A DNA stretch of 64,000 nucleotides from NCBI GenBank assembly GCA_964485395.1, contig CAZAJF010000006.1, positions 67,353 to 131,352 of the forward strand, given 5' to 3'. Position 1 is the first letter of the stretch, and every line of letters begins with the position of its first letter. Source of the DNA: JANNSO01 sp964485395 (GTDB lineage: Bacteria; Spirochaetota; Spirochaetia; Treponematales; UBA12059). A program made the position numbers and the translations under genes. Positions 17,351-24,827 of this stretch are shown here, piece after piece. The notes beneath the pieces are model-generated. The model was not told the origin of the DNA and did no database searches. It was given only the letters and a program-made list of their open reading frames with translations.

Positions 17351-18121
17351 ATGAAAATCTTATTCACAACCGACATCCATGGTGATATGGAGACATATCA
17401 AGCCTTCTCAGAAAAATTGAAGGACTTCGACATTGGTATCATTGCTGGTGACTTGATGGAAGAATTCCTGTCACCTAATGATGCTATCGCATTTGGCTTG
17501 AAAGACAAAGAACTAATCGAAGAATTGCATGGCGAGGAATTTGACGAAGTTGTTGAAATGGATAAAGCCATAAAAAATGCACTCCATAACAAGAATTCAA
17601 CAAATAGAAAAGGATTGGAAATTAAGAGAAAAAAAATAATAGAGACTCTCGAAATCGCACAGCGACCAATATACTACATTCGCGGTAACCATGATATTGC
17701 CGATTGGGGTGATACAAAATATATAAAAAATATTGAAAACAAGAAAATAGATTTAGGAACAATAAGTCTATTTGGTTTGAAAGAAGATTTTAGATTGGCA
17801 GTAAGCCAATTTAGGTATTCAAGTAAAATAGCAAATTGCATTGATAAGGGTACAATTTTAGTTTGTCATTCTCCACCATATAAAATAATGGATATTACGA
17901 AAATGGTGCGAAGGAGGGATCATAAAGTAGTCCTTACACATGTTGGAAGTAAAAATATTCTTAAAATAGTAAACAAAAAGCATCCCCTGTTTTGCCTTTG
18001 CGGTCATGTACACCAAGGAATAGGTATTAACGGTAACATCATTAATGGGGGATGTTACAGGCATAAGAAATTTGCAAGCATCGATACAGAAAAAAGCAAA
18101 GCAGAATTTATCAACTGGTAA
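17351..18121 (+). CDS. Calcineurin-like metallophosphoesterase, paralogue 3
   Basis: A 256-residue enzyme closest to 354-1160. They share TTDIHG/SSDLHG, AGDLM(D/E)E, a long acidic insertion followed by NRKGLEIK, RGNHDIADW, CHSPPYK and CGHVHQ, ending ING(N)IINGG. All metal ligands are present, so it should be active. GAGGG lies 5-6 bases before the ATG. The preserved insertion distinguishes this subgroup from YfcE and PPP enzymes and may set substrate choice. It lies downstream of the membrane protein and STAS-like genes in the same orientation. Confidence 0.88.
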   Translation: MKILFTTDIHGDMETYQAFSEKLKDFDIGIIAGDLMEEFLSPNDAIAFGLKDKELIEELHGEEFDEVVEMDKAIKNALHNKNSTNRKGLEIKRKKIIETLEIAQRPIYYIRGNHDIADWGDTKYIKNIENKKIDLGTISLFGLKEDFRLAVSQFRYSSKIANCIDKGTILVCHSPPYKIMDITKMVRRRDHKVVLTHVGSKNILKIVNKKHPLFCLCGHVHQGIGINGNIINGGCYRHKKFASIDTEKSKAEFINW

Positions 18122-18292
18122 GGCTTTAAGATTGTCCTAAGATTGGCATTAACTGAAAATAGTTATGTTACGATTATTTACTTTTGTTTTCTTAATTCAT
18201 ACTAAAGCAGCTTTGATGTTAAAATTATATATGGCAGGCTTGATCAATCAATGGTAATATAAAAACAAAAAATGTTTTAGTATTACCCAAGA

Positions 18293-18361
18293 ATGGTGCT
18301 TTTACAGATTCTGTTTTTTCTTAGTTGTGTAGATCAGCAAAATTCATATCCAAAACAATAA
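18293..18361 (+). pseudogene. Truncated lipoprotein leader
   Basis: The 18122-18441 gap holds one suggestive short frame: 22 codons reading VLLQILFFLSCVDQQ, a hydrophobic core followed by Leu-Ser-Cys, then a stop. It lacks a ribosome binding site and a mature domain. It looks like the first piece of a lost lipoprotein gene. The first part of the gap (18150-18190) resembles the sequence after the phosphoesterase at 12872-13636. Nothing else is seen. Confidence 0.28.
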
Positions 18362-18441
18362 TGGGTGATACACTATCAGTTTGAATAGTCATTTATGAAT
18401 TGATTGAATTAGTGTTGGATTGAACTATATATGAGGTGCAT

Positions 18442-19182
18442 ATGTCCATATTTGCTATTGGTGATATTCATGGATGTTTTGACTTATTAGATAAAGGGTT
18501 TGAAGTAATCAAAAACCGCGCATCTCTAAATGATAAAATAGTCCTCCTAGGGGACATAATTGATTCTGGCAGTGATACAAAAAAGTGTATCGATCTAATA
18601 CTTGAAATGAGTCAAAAATATGAAGTAATCGCAGTCAAGGGAAATCATGAAGAATGGATGCTACAAACAAAAGATGATTATACCAGTCACTCATGGATAA
18701 TTAGTATGGATGGATTAAAAACCATTAAAAGCTATTCTGAAAGTGTAGAAGAAGAATTGAAAAGTGAATTAAAAGCAAATGGAATTGCAATAGTAAATGA
18801 TCACGTACCAATATCGTATGATAAATTTTTCAAGGTGTTACCAAAAGCACATTTGGATTTCATAGAAAACATGAGAGACTATTACATTGAAGGAAACTAC
18901 ATATTCGTTCACGCAGGGATATCAACAGAATATAAAGATCTTGACAAAATGGATAGGCACAACATGAGATGGGGATTTGAAGGATTTCCGGAAAAATACC
19001 ACGGAAATAAAATAGTTGTATATGGTCACTGGAGCAATAAAGCAGTAATAAACGGCAACCAAGTGATTACATATCAATCCAATAACACTATCTGTATAGA
19101 CACCCAAAAACATAACGTGCTTACAATATTTATAGCTCCAGAAAATAAAATAGTGCAAATTACGCCTAAAAAGCAAATCTAA
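18442..19182 (+). CDS. PPP-family serine/threonine phosphatase, second copy
   Basis: A 246-residue PPP phosphatase: GDIHGC near the N-terminus, LLGDIIDSGSD (~33-43), VKGNHEEWM (~66), FVHAGIS (~155) and VVYGHWS (~193). Asp-Ser replaces the Asp-Arg of the usual GDYVDRG, so the arginine that contacts phosphate is missing. The metal ligands remain. It is larger than the copy at 8346 through an insertion (residues ~85-140) around DGLKTIKSYSESVEEEL. GAGGTG lies before ATG 18442; a GTG two codons upstream is possible. The product is predicted cytoplasmic. Confidence 0.88.
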   Translation: MSIFAIGDIHGCFDLLDKGFEVIKNRASLNDKIVLLGDIIDSGSDTKKCIDLILEMSQKYEVIAVKGNHEEWMLQTKDDYTSHSWIISMDGLKTIKSYSESVEEELKSELKANGIAIVNDHVPISYDKFFKVLPKAHLDFIENMRDYYIEGNYIFVHAGISTEYKDLDKMDRHNMRWGFEGFPEKYHGNKIVVYGHWSNKAVINGNQVITYQSNNTICIDTQKHNVLTIFIAPENKIVQITPKKQI

Positions 19183-19290
19183 TAAGTTTTAAATCTGTTA
19201 TTTTAAAGCCATCCCAGTTTAGCAAACATAAGATTGACGCCTCAACTAAAAGCGAATATAATCTTATTTCAGAGAAAACCAGGAGCATAT

Positions 19291-19764
19291 ATGCAATATC
19301 GAGTTCATATTAAAAGGTTTGGCAATGGATTTTGGTCATTTCATACCCCGAGATTTGCATATCCTCAACTTCCAGAACGATCAATATTTGACAATGCGCT
19401 CGTTGCAGGAATAGATGACATGTTGTTGGAATATGAAAAGAAATATGGAAAATTTGATGTGATTTTCAGTGACACCAAGATTGATTGTGAAAATATCGAT
19501 TTTATGAAATTGACGTGGGTTCGCGGGGATCGGTATGATTCTCAAAAAGGTGGCAATTGGTATGCTAATTCCGAAAATAAAATCGGATGGCTTTGCCCTG
19601 TTTTATTTGATTATTTTAACCCCTGCCCTGAAAATATTTTCATATTTTTAGTAAAATACCAGCAAACCAAAGATAGCAGGCTTACAATAAAACAACTCTT
19701 CGAAGAATTGAAAACCAAGTTACTTAAGAATAGCGTTGGATTTTTAGAATCTGTGGAAGAGTAA
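19291..19764 (+). CDS. DUF6717-like protein, full-length copy
   Basis: A 157-residue protein that best shows the family pattern. RFGNGFWSF opens the domain, GIDDMLLEY follows, then LTWVRGDRYDSQKGGNWYA and IGWLCPVLFDYF. I recognise this as DUF6717-like with moderate certainty. AGGAG five bases before ATG 19291 sets the start. It carries a ~35-residue helical tail (TIKQLFEELKTKLLKN) absent from the other copies. It follows the second PPP phosphatase by ~110 bases. Function is unknown; repeated proximity to phosphoesterases is the only clue. Confidence 0.68.
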   Translation: MQYRVHIKRFGNGFWSFHTPRFAYPQLPERSIFDNALVAGIDDMLLEYEKKYGKFDVIFSDTKIDCENIDFMKLTWVRGDRYDSQKGGNWYANSENKIGWLCPVLFDYFNPCPENIFIFLVKYQQTKDSRLTIKQLFEELKTKLLKNSVGFLESVEE

Positions 19765-19871
19765 AAGTTAATAATACTATTTGAACCTGAGATTAAATAT
19801 GGGAAAATTTGTCTGAAGGCATTGAATTATAGGCCATGTTCGAGGAAATACTTTTAAATTATGGAGATTAG

Positions 19872-20609
19872 ATGAATCCCTCTTATCCAAGCATTAAACA
19901 AGCGCTATTTTTACTATTTTGCATAGTGACAATACAGACAATAATTGGTGTATTTATAACGGGTTTACTTCAAGCTCTCAATCATGAAATAAATAATTCC
20001 GCTTTAGCCGGCTTTGCTGATACGATTACACTAGGGTTGATTATTTTTAATGCTCAAAAATACTATGAATACAGCTTTAGCAAACTATATTCATTTAAGC
20101 TATTTAACCCTTTATATTTAATTCCTATAATTCTTGTTACTTGTGGGTTTTCTATATTACTATCCGAGTTAAATAATGTCATACAATTTTTCGTTCCTAT
20201 TCCACCTATGTGGAGAGAGATATTTACTTCAGTTGGCAGCACTAAATCTGGAATGATACCTTCTATCCTGACTCTTTCTATTATTGCTCCACTAACTGAA
20301 GAGTTATTATTTCAAGGATTATTTCTGAAAAGCTTTCTAACTAAAATGACAAAATCGAATGCTATTGTATTATCTTCGCTTTTATTTGCAATTCTTCATT
20401 TAAATCTCTGGCAATTTGCAGGAGCATTTTTAATGGGAATATTATTGGCAAATATGTATATTGAGTTCAAATCCCTTTTGCCATGCTTGATCGTACATAG
20501 TATATATAATTTTCTACCAACATTATCCAGAGATATTCTTAGTATTAACATTTCTGGATACTCTTCACATACTCAATCATCACAATTTCAAACAATTCGT
20601 TTGACTTAA
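19872..20609 (+). CDS. CPBP (CAAX/Abi) family intramembrane metalloprotease
   Basis: A 245-residue polytopic membrane protein with about six to eight helices and the Abi motifs: EELLFQG (~142-148), FAILHLN (~176) and LIVHSIYNF (~213). The common EExxxR has Gln instead of Arg, which also occurs in the family. Eukaryotic relatives cleave prenylated CAAX proteins. Bacterial members are linked to bacteriocin self-immunity, surface-protein control or phage resistance. GGAGATT precedes the ATG. Its role next to DUF6717 and STAS-like genes is unknown. Confidence 0.88.
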   Translation: MNPSYPSIKQALFLLFCIVTIQTIIGVFITGLLQALNHEINNSALAGFADTITLGLIIFNAQKYYEYSFSKLYSFKLFNPLYLIPIILVTCGFSILLSELNNVIQFFVPIPPMWREIFTSVGSTKSGMIPSILTLSIIAPLTEELLFQGLFLKSFLTKMTKSNAIVLSSLLFAILHLNLWQFAGAFLMGILLANMYIEFKSLLPCLIVHSIYNFLPTLSRDILSINISGYSSHTQSSQFQTIRLT

Positions 20610-20690
20610 TTGAGGTGATATTGATCTTAGCATCTGTTCTTTCCTATATATTTTTTGAGAAGTTAACTGTAAAATTTAGGAGGACTTAAA

Positions 20691-21095
20691 TTGGCAGTTT
20701 CAGTTGAAGTAAAAATAGAAGAAGATAATATTCATTGTCTTTTAATAAGAATTAGCGGTGTATATAAATACGGATCAGAAGGAAATGAAGATGCTGGGTA
20801 TTTAGGGAAAATGATTCAAATTGGCGAGATTATTGGAACTTGCAAAAAGAATGGGTTAAAAGGAATCATTGTTGATATGCAATCACTATCCTATTCTTGG
20901 GGTAATGGAATACATATCTTCCAATTTGAATTATTTCGAAACATAATTCCTATTGCATATGTTACTGGAGCGAAGTGCATCGAAGGCATAATGAGTCTGT
21001 CTAAATTATCAAATATCATGGGAAATATTGAGTCAGCTATCTTTCCATCCATGAAAGAAGCGGTTGAGTATATTAACAAAAGGAGTTTTTCATGA
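20691..21095 (+). CDS. STAS-like protein with TTG start
   Basis: A 134-residue soluble protein: a first strand (IHCLLIRISGVY), a helix, then GLKGIIVDMQSLSYSWGNGI, whose strand-Asp-loop matches the STAS core, and a closing helix (MKEAVEYINK) like that at the window's left edge. AGGAGG seven bases before TTG 20691 sets the start. There is no earlier in-frame ATG with a binding site. The stop overlaps the next gene in ATGA, so it is translationally coupled to the HNH nuclease. Confidence 0.55.
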   Translation: MAVSVEVKIEEDNIHCLLIRISGVYKYGSEGNEDAGYLGKMIQIGEIIGTCKKNGLKGIIVDMQSLSYSWGNGIHIFQFELFRNIIPIAYVTGAKCIEGIMSLSKLSNIMGNIESAIFPSMKEAVEYINKRSFS

Positions 21096-21481
21096 TCCCA
21101 AACACAAAACTTCGAGCCGTATTTGACAAGACCAGCGGGCATTGCCATTTCTGCGGCGATGGATTGGTTTTTGAAAAGTACGGTATAAAGGACATTAACG
21201 ACCTTATGGGAGCATGGGAATCAGACCATGTAATCCAGCAAGGCAAGGGTGGTTCTAAAGATGACGAGAACTGTCTACCAACCTGTGTTCGATGCAACCG
21301 CCTTAGGTGGCATAGAGACGGAGACAATCTGCGGGAGTTATTACTCCTTGGGCTTGTGGCATTCGATGAGGTTAAAAAGAAGACTACTACAGGGAAGAAG
21401 ATTGAGGAACTAAAAACAAAGCGCCTTGAGGCTAATATCAAGAGGAGAAGAAGTTCGCCAAGTGAAGAGGCGGCAGAATAG
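21092..21481 (+). CDS. HNH endonuclease
   Basis: A 129-residue HNH-type nuclease: zinc pair CHFC (~18-21), ESDHVIQQGKGG (~43-54) with the catalytic His, NCLPTCVRCNRLR (~61-73) with the second zinc pair and Asn, then a basic helical tail. Such small nucleases occur in phages, mobile elements and restriction or defence loci. It overlaps the STAS-like gene by four bases with AAGGAG inside that gene, so it is made from the same message. It is less AT-rich than its neighbours. It is the last intact gene before the tRNA-Val boundary. Confidence 0.85.
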   Translation: MIPNTKLRAVFDKTSGHCHFCGDGLVFEKYGIKDINDLMGAWESDHVIQQGKGGSKDDENCLPTCVRCNRLRWHRDGDNLRELLLLGLVAFDEVKKKTTTGKKIEELKTKRLEANIKRRRSSPSEEAAE

Positions 21482-22360
21482 AATATTGCTACATTCGCTT
21501 CCCATGCAAGTGGATATCGCTTTTATAGTAGAACATGGTCTTAGGGTTGGTGCATCAGGAGCAATAACAATAAGGGCAGGGAGATACTCTGGAAACTCCA
21601 AAGGGAAAAAGATTATTTGAAAGGTTTCGGAAAAGGTCATGTAGGCGATAACTGAAGCGTAAATCGCTTCTAAAAAGCCCTATGCAGATTTTCCTCAGGA
21701 TGCTGTTCGTAATTCGTTCCGATATGCTGTTGGAAAGCTATATATGACTGGAAGTGTCAACACTGGATTTAAATTTCCGAAATTCATCGGTTTGCGAATT
21801 TCGCTTTTTCAGGCTTCTGCGAGGTCAACGATCCCGGTTTTCAAGCGATTTTTCATGCGATATGAATCACCTTTCAGATTTATATGACAACAAGAATACC
21901 TATAGATTGAAGGTCTTATTGAACCATGCGAACAATCAAGTCACGGAGCTATACTTAAAAGGGCTTGCGGCTTATTAAGGGTAAGAGGAATGTGTCCGGG
22001 ACGAGCCTTATTAAGATCGTCAAAGTTAATAGGGCACTAGCTCTTGATTCTAGTAGCTCTTGGGCAGAATTTTCAAAGAATATTACTATGAAATAGATAT
22101 GCAAGTTCAAGATTTTGCTTAGGTGTTTTTCGATCCAAGTGACAGAGAGCTATTTGCGCGGAATCGAGGAATATTGACAAAATGATATGTTTTTTGATTA
22201 AAGAAAAGGGCAGGTTGAGAACCCGCACCTGCTATGTAGCGCCACGCTATATGTATAAAAAGGCAGTGGTATAAAATGGAGCAACTAAAAATAACATAGC
22301 AGTTAAGTTCTTATAATACAACAAATAAATCGAAAGCCATAAGTGAGTCCTACCCTTGCA
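21482..22360. other. Gene-poor stretch between HNH gene and terminator
   Basis: Short open stretches exist (21510-21620 reading VEHGLRVGASGAITIRAG, and 21754-21978), but none has a start with a binding site or a family I recognise. Alternating frames suggest decayed genes. Composition becomes more AT-rich from ~22000. No RNA gene is recognised. Confidence 0.4.
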
Positions 22361-22364
22361 AGCA

Positions 22365-22397
22365 ATAAAAACCGATCCGAAAGGGTCGGTTTTTTAT
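22365..22397. terminator. Bidirectional intrinsic terminator
   Basis: Arms ACCGATCC and GGGTCGGT around GAAA, with an A-run before and a T-run after (22389-22396), give a hairpin that would stop transcription from both sides: plus-strand read-through from the island, and the minus-strand tRNA-Val transcript. Confidence 0.78.
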
Positions 22398-22600
22398 TGT
22401 TATAATACAAAAAAAATCCAAGAAACCTGGAATCAGTTCTTCTACTAAAAATCAAATACATAATTAATTATCCAGTTTTTTCTAAATTCCTACTCGGTTT
22501 TTTTTTACGTTGGACTACATGTTTGCATGCGCCGATACAGAGAAGCTCGTGAATTGAAAAGTGTTTTCTGGCTATGCCTGGATTTGATGTGATCATAGGC

Positions 22601-22646
22601 CGCGTGTATTCACGCGCTGAACTTGGGTCTTCTATCGTGTGAAGGT
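22601..22646 (-). repeat. Degenerate tRNA-Val 3' fragment, copy C
   Basis: A diverged copy of the 3' half of tRNA-Val (T-arm to anticodon arm, ending TCGTGTGAAGGT on the plus strand), preceded by the hairpin CGCGTG-TATT-CACGCG (22601-22616) that also interrupts copy B. Upstream, 22570-22584 weakly resembles the acceptor part. Confidence 0.55.
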
Positions 22647-22680
22647 TCACGAAGCAGTTTAAAACTATGCATGCTTTTTA

Positions 22681-22742
22681 TGGGCGATACTGGGATCGCG
22701 TGTATTCACGCGCTGAACCAGTGACTTCTACCGTGTGAAGGT
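22681..22742 (-). repeat. Split tRNA-Val 3' fragment, copy B
   Basis: Identical to the 3' half of the intact tRNA-Val from the acceptor stem to the anticodon arm, except for a 17-base insertion (22697-22713, hairpin CGCGTG-TATT-CACGCG plus C) in the T-arm. Similarity ends abruptly after GAAGGT at 22742, within the anticodon stem, a common crossover point of tyrosine recombinases. The missing 5' half appears as copy D at 22888-22909. Confidence 0.75.
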
Positions 22743-22775
22743 TCGTCAATCGAGTTTGTAGACAACAGATTTTTT

Positions 22776-22850
22776 TGGTGGGCGATACTGGGATTGAACC
22801 AGTGACTTCTACCGTGTGAAGGTAGCACTCTCCCGCTGAGTTAATCGCCC
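22776..22850 (-). tRNA. tRNA-Val(CAC)
   Basis: On the minus strand the 75 bases fold as a standard tRNA. The acceptor stem GGGCGAT pairs with ATCGCCC. The D-arm is AACTCAGCGGGAGAGT. The anticodon stem CTACC/GGTAG encloses the loop TTCACAC with anticodon CAC, and the T-arm contains GGTTCAATCCC. A CCA is encoded (complement at 22776-22778). The 3' end faces the AT-rich island, as expected if this gene served as the integration site. Confidence 0.95.
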
Positions 22851-22887
22851 ACCAAAAAAACCGATCAAGGGAAATCGCGATTGACGC

Positions 22888-22909
22888 GCACTCTCCTGCT
22901 GAGTTAATC
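22888..22909 (-). repeat. tRNA-Val 5' fragment, copy D
   Basis: GCACTCTCC(T)GCTGAGTTAATC repeats the D-arm and 5' region of the tRNA-Val with one mismatch, then diverges before the acceptor stem would be complete. Together with copy B it would rebuild one tRNA split at the anticodon arm, with the intact gene lying between the halves. The rest of 22851-23116 holds no gene. Confidence 0.58.
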
Positions 22910-23117
22910 CAACGAAGTATTACCTCAACGTTTCTATATTATCTTGCGGAGAGAGATCGTGTCAACGCAGAAGTATTTAGCGATTATTTTAGCTAGTAGT
23001 ATTGCTGTATAAAAATGTGCACTAAGGTAGGATAATGACTTCTCAAGGCAGGATTCAAGTCATGCTAAGCTTTGCAACAGTATACAATTAGATAATTAAA
23101 ATTTGCCAATCTTTACA

Positions 23118-23133
23118 TGGCATGGTTATTGCA
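23118..23133 (+). promoter_or_regulatory. Sigma-54 promoter
   Basis: TGGCATG-GTTA-TTGCA matches the -24/-12 consensus (TGGCAYG-N4-TTGCW), with GG (23119-23120) and GC (23131-23132) separated by exactly ten bases. Transcription would begin near 23144, about 20 bases before the lipid-kinase gene. An NtrC-type activator able to serve sigma-54 is encoded at 30573-31988. No upstream activator site was identified. Confidence 0.75.
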
Positions 23134-23166
23134 TTATAAGTGCCATGAAATATTATGGAGAAAATG

Positions 23167-23790
23167 ATGAGTGATTTAACTACATTTCTTTCTGGCTTCA
23201 GAACCCGATCAACATCATTTAATCAAATATCGACAGAAATTCTACGCAAAAGCATCCATTTGCTTATTGCTCTCGTTCCAACGCTCGCGACATGGAACAT
23301 GGGTTTTACCGTTGCGCTGCTGGCATCGGGGACCATCATTTATGCCTATAGCGAAATGATGCGACTCCGCGGATTCGAGATTATTTTTATTTCTAAAATA
23401 ACCGCTATGGCGGCCCGCAAGCGCGATGCGGGAAAATTCGTGCTTGGACCCGTCACACTAGGCGTTGGCGCCATGCTGGCACTCCTTCTATACCCGAATC
23501 CAGCGGCATCAATTGCCATATACGCACTTGCCTTTGGGGATGGCTTATCCAGCCTTGTAGGCAGGATCTTCGGAACCATAAAGATACCATTTACCGGCGG
23601 AAAATCCGTAGAAGGCAGCTTAACCTGCTTCGTCGCCGTGCTCTCGTCATCCTATGCCATTACCGGCGATTTTGCCAAATCGGGCTTGCTTGCCCTGGTA
23701 GCTACGTTCGTCGAGGTTCTCCCAACCAAAGACATGGACAATATTCTGCTTCCCGTGGTCACGGGGGTTTTCGCCGTTTTACTTTTATAG
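23167..23790 (+). CDS. Dolichol kinase / phosphatidate cytidylyltransferase-like membrane protein
   Basis: A 207-residue membrane protein with several transmembrane helices and the motifs of the SEC59/DGK1/VTE5 family of CTP-dependent lipid kinases: EILRKSIHLL near the N-terminus and GDGLSSLVGRIFG (~122-134) followed by GGKSVEGS (~142). It probably phosphorylates a polyprenol or diacylglycerol with CTP; databases often label such proteins phosphatidate cytidylyltransferase. The start at 23167 is chosen because GGAG lies at 23157-23160; ATGs at 23155 and 23164 are alternatives. A sigma-54 promoter lies directly upstream and a terminator follows, so it is a single-gene unit. Confidence 0.83.
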   Translation: MSDLTTFLSGFRTRSTSFNQISTEILRKSIHLLIALVPTLATWNMGFTVALLASGTIIYAYSEMMRLRGFEIIFISKITAMAARKRDAGKFVLGPVTLGVGAMLALLLYPNPAASIAIYALAFGDGLSSLVGRIFGTIKIPFTGGKSVEGSLTCFVAVLSSSYAITGDFAKSGLLALVATFVEVLPTKDMDNILLPVVTGVFAVLLL

Positions 23791-23873
23791 GAATCATGTG
23801 CCGGATGCCATGATTCCGGACGGTAATCCGTAAAAAGGAACCCAAGGCGCCAGAGACGTAATCAGGGGAATTT

Positions 23874-23903
23874 TGAAGCGCTTCCTACGCAGGAAGCGCT
23901 TTT
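23874..23903 (+). terminator. Intrinsic terminator of the lipid-kinase gene
   Basis: Arms AAGCGCTTCCT and AGGAAGCGCTT around a four-base loop, followed by a T-run on the plus strand. The T-run overlaps the stop codon (TAA, 23904-23906) of the convergent membrane-protein gene. Confidence 0.85.
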
Positions 23904-24707
23904 TTAGCGCCAAAGGTAATAAGAGTGTAGCGTCTTGAGATAAATACCGCTACCCGCAGAAAGCGCTACAAGCGAAAGAGGTCCAAAAACAAGCCCGGGG
24001 GTGATGCGCAGTAGAAGAAGAGATAGCATCGCGACGCTGATACTGGCCGCCGCCGCAAGAAAGGTTCTATCCCTGATTACTCGGAACGCAATAAGATAAT
24101 TTACGAAAACACTCCCGATCAGGATTAAGTCGAAAGCATAGACCAACGGCGCATAGCCGCGTATCACTAAAAACCCCGGCCCCAGTTGCCCGGTATTAAG
24201 AGGCTGGATGGACGCAAAAAACAATGCAACCGAAACGGTAACGATAAAGGCAGTGAGAATCCTTTCCTGCTTGAAGCCAAGCGAAAAAAGGCTAGCCACG
24301 AAAACGGCGAGAGAACCGACATATCTGCCAAACATTACAAAGCGCGTAATCGCGGCGACAGAGGCAATTCCGGCACCCTGACTGCTCAACCACACGATAA
24401 CAATCCGGCCAAGCTCAAATGACAGACTTGCACACCATAGAGAAAAGAAAAAAATCTCCGCAGACGCGTTCCTGCCCATTCGAAAGGCTATAAGACCTAA
24501 AAATACCGACGAGACAGCAAAGCACGAAAAAATAGAAAATATTCCTGAGAGAAAGCTGGCCGACGTAGTATCGGGAAAGACAGAGTGCCTGAACGCATCC
24601 AAGGTATCGAATCCCATGCTAACCATAAAAAAAATTCCGCCCAGCAAGGCGAAAATAGCCAAAATGAAAAAAACATAGTATAATCGCTGACGTAGTTTTA
24701 CGGTCAT
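23904..24707 (-). CDS. Polytopic membrane protein, ~7 TM, unknown
   Basis: A 267-residue protein with about seven hydrophobic helices (first at ~10-32, last at ~238-258) and short loops. No soluble domain and no family I can name. The topology recalls the 7TM modules attached to spirochaete signalling kinases, here as a stand-alone protein. It is convergent with the lipid-kinase gene and divergent from the DUF2259-like gene. Confidence 0.7.
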   Translation of the reverse strand: MTVKLRQRLYYVFFILAIFALLGGIFFMVSMGFDTLDAFRHSVFPDTTSASFLSGIFSIFSCFAVSSVFLGLIAFRMGRNASAEIFFFSLWCASLSFELGRIVIVWLSSQGAGIASVAAITRFVMFGRYVGSLAVFVASLFSLGFKQERILTAFIVTVSVALFFASIQPLNTGQLGPGFLVIRGYAPLVYAFDLILIGSVFVNYLIAFRVIRDRTFLAAAASISVAMLSLLLLRITPGLVFGPLSLVALSAGSGIYLKTLHSYYLWR

Positions 24708-24827
24708 GCGCTTAGACTAGCGCGCTTTGAACTTTAACTCAAGACCGCATGCCAAACGCCGATGTTTATAGAAGTAAAAGGTTTCGGCAGACGCTAGCCT
24801 GCAGCCTATACGATCGGAGACGTACAT

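Noticed and set aside
22200..22260. Small structured RNA (GCAGGT...ACCTGC and TAGCG...CGCTA hairpins)
   Set aside because: The hairpins are short with large loops and no promoter or known RNA family pattern was recognised.
1..22780. Integron cassette array (many small genes in tandem, several of unknown function)
   Set aside because: No recurring attC-like imperfect palindromes follow the genes, spacing is irregular, and no tyrosine integrase of the IntI type is visible.
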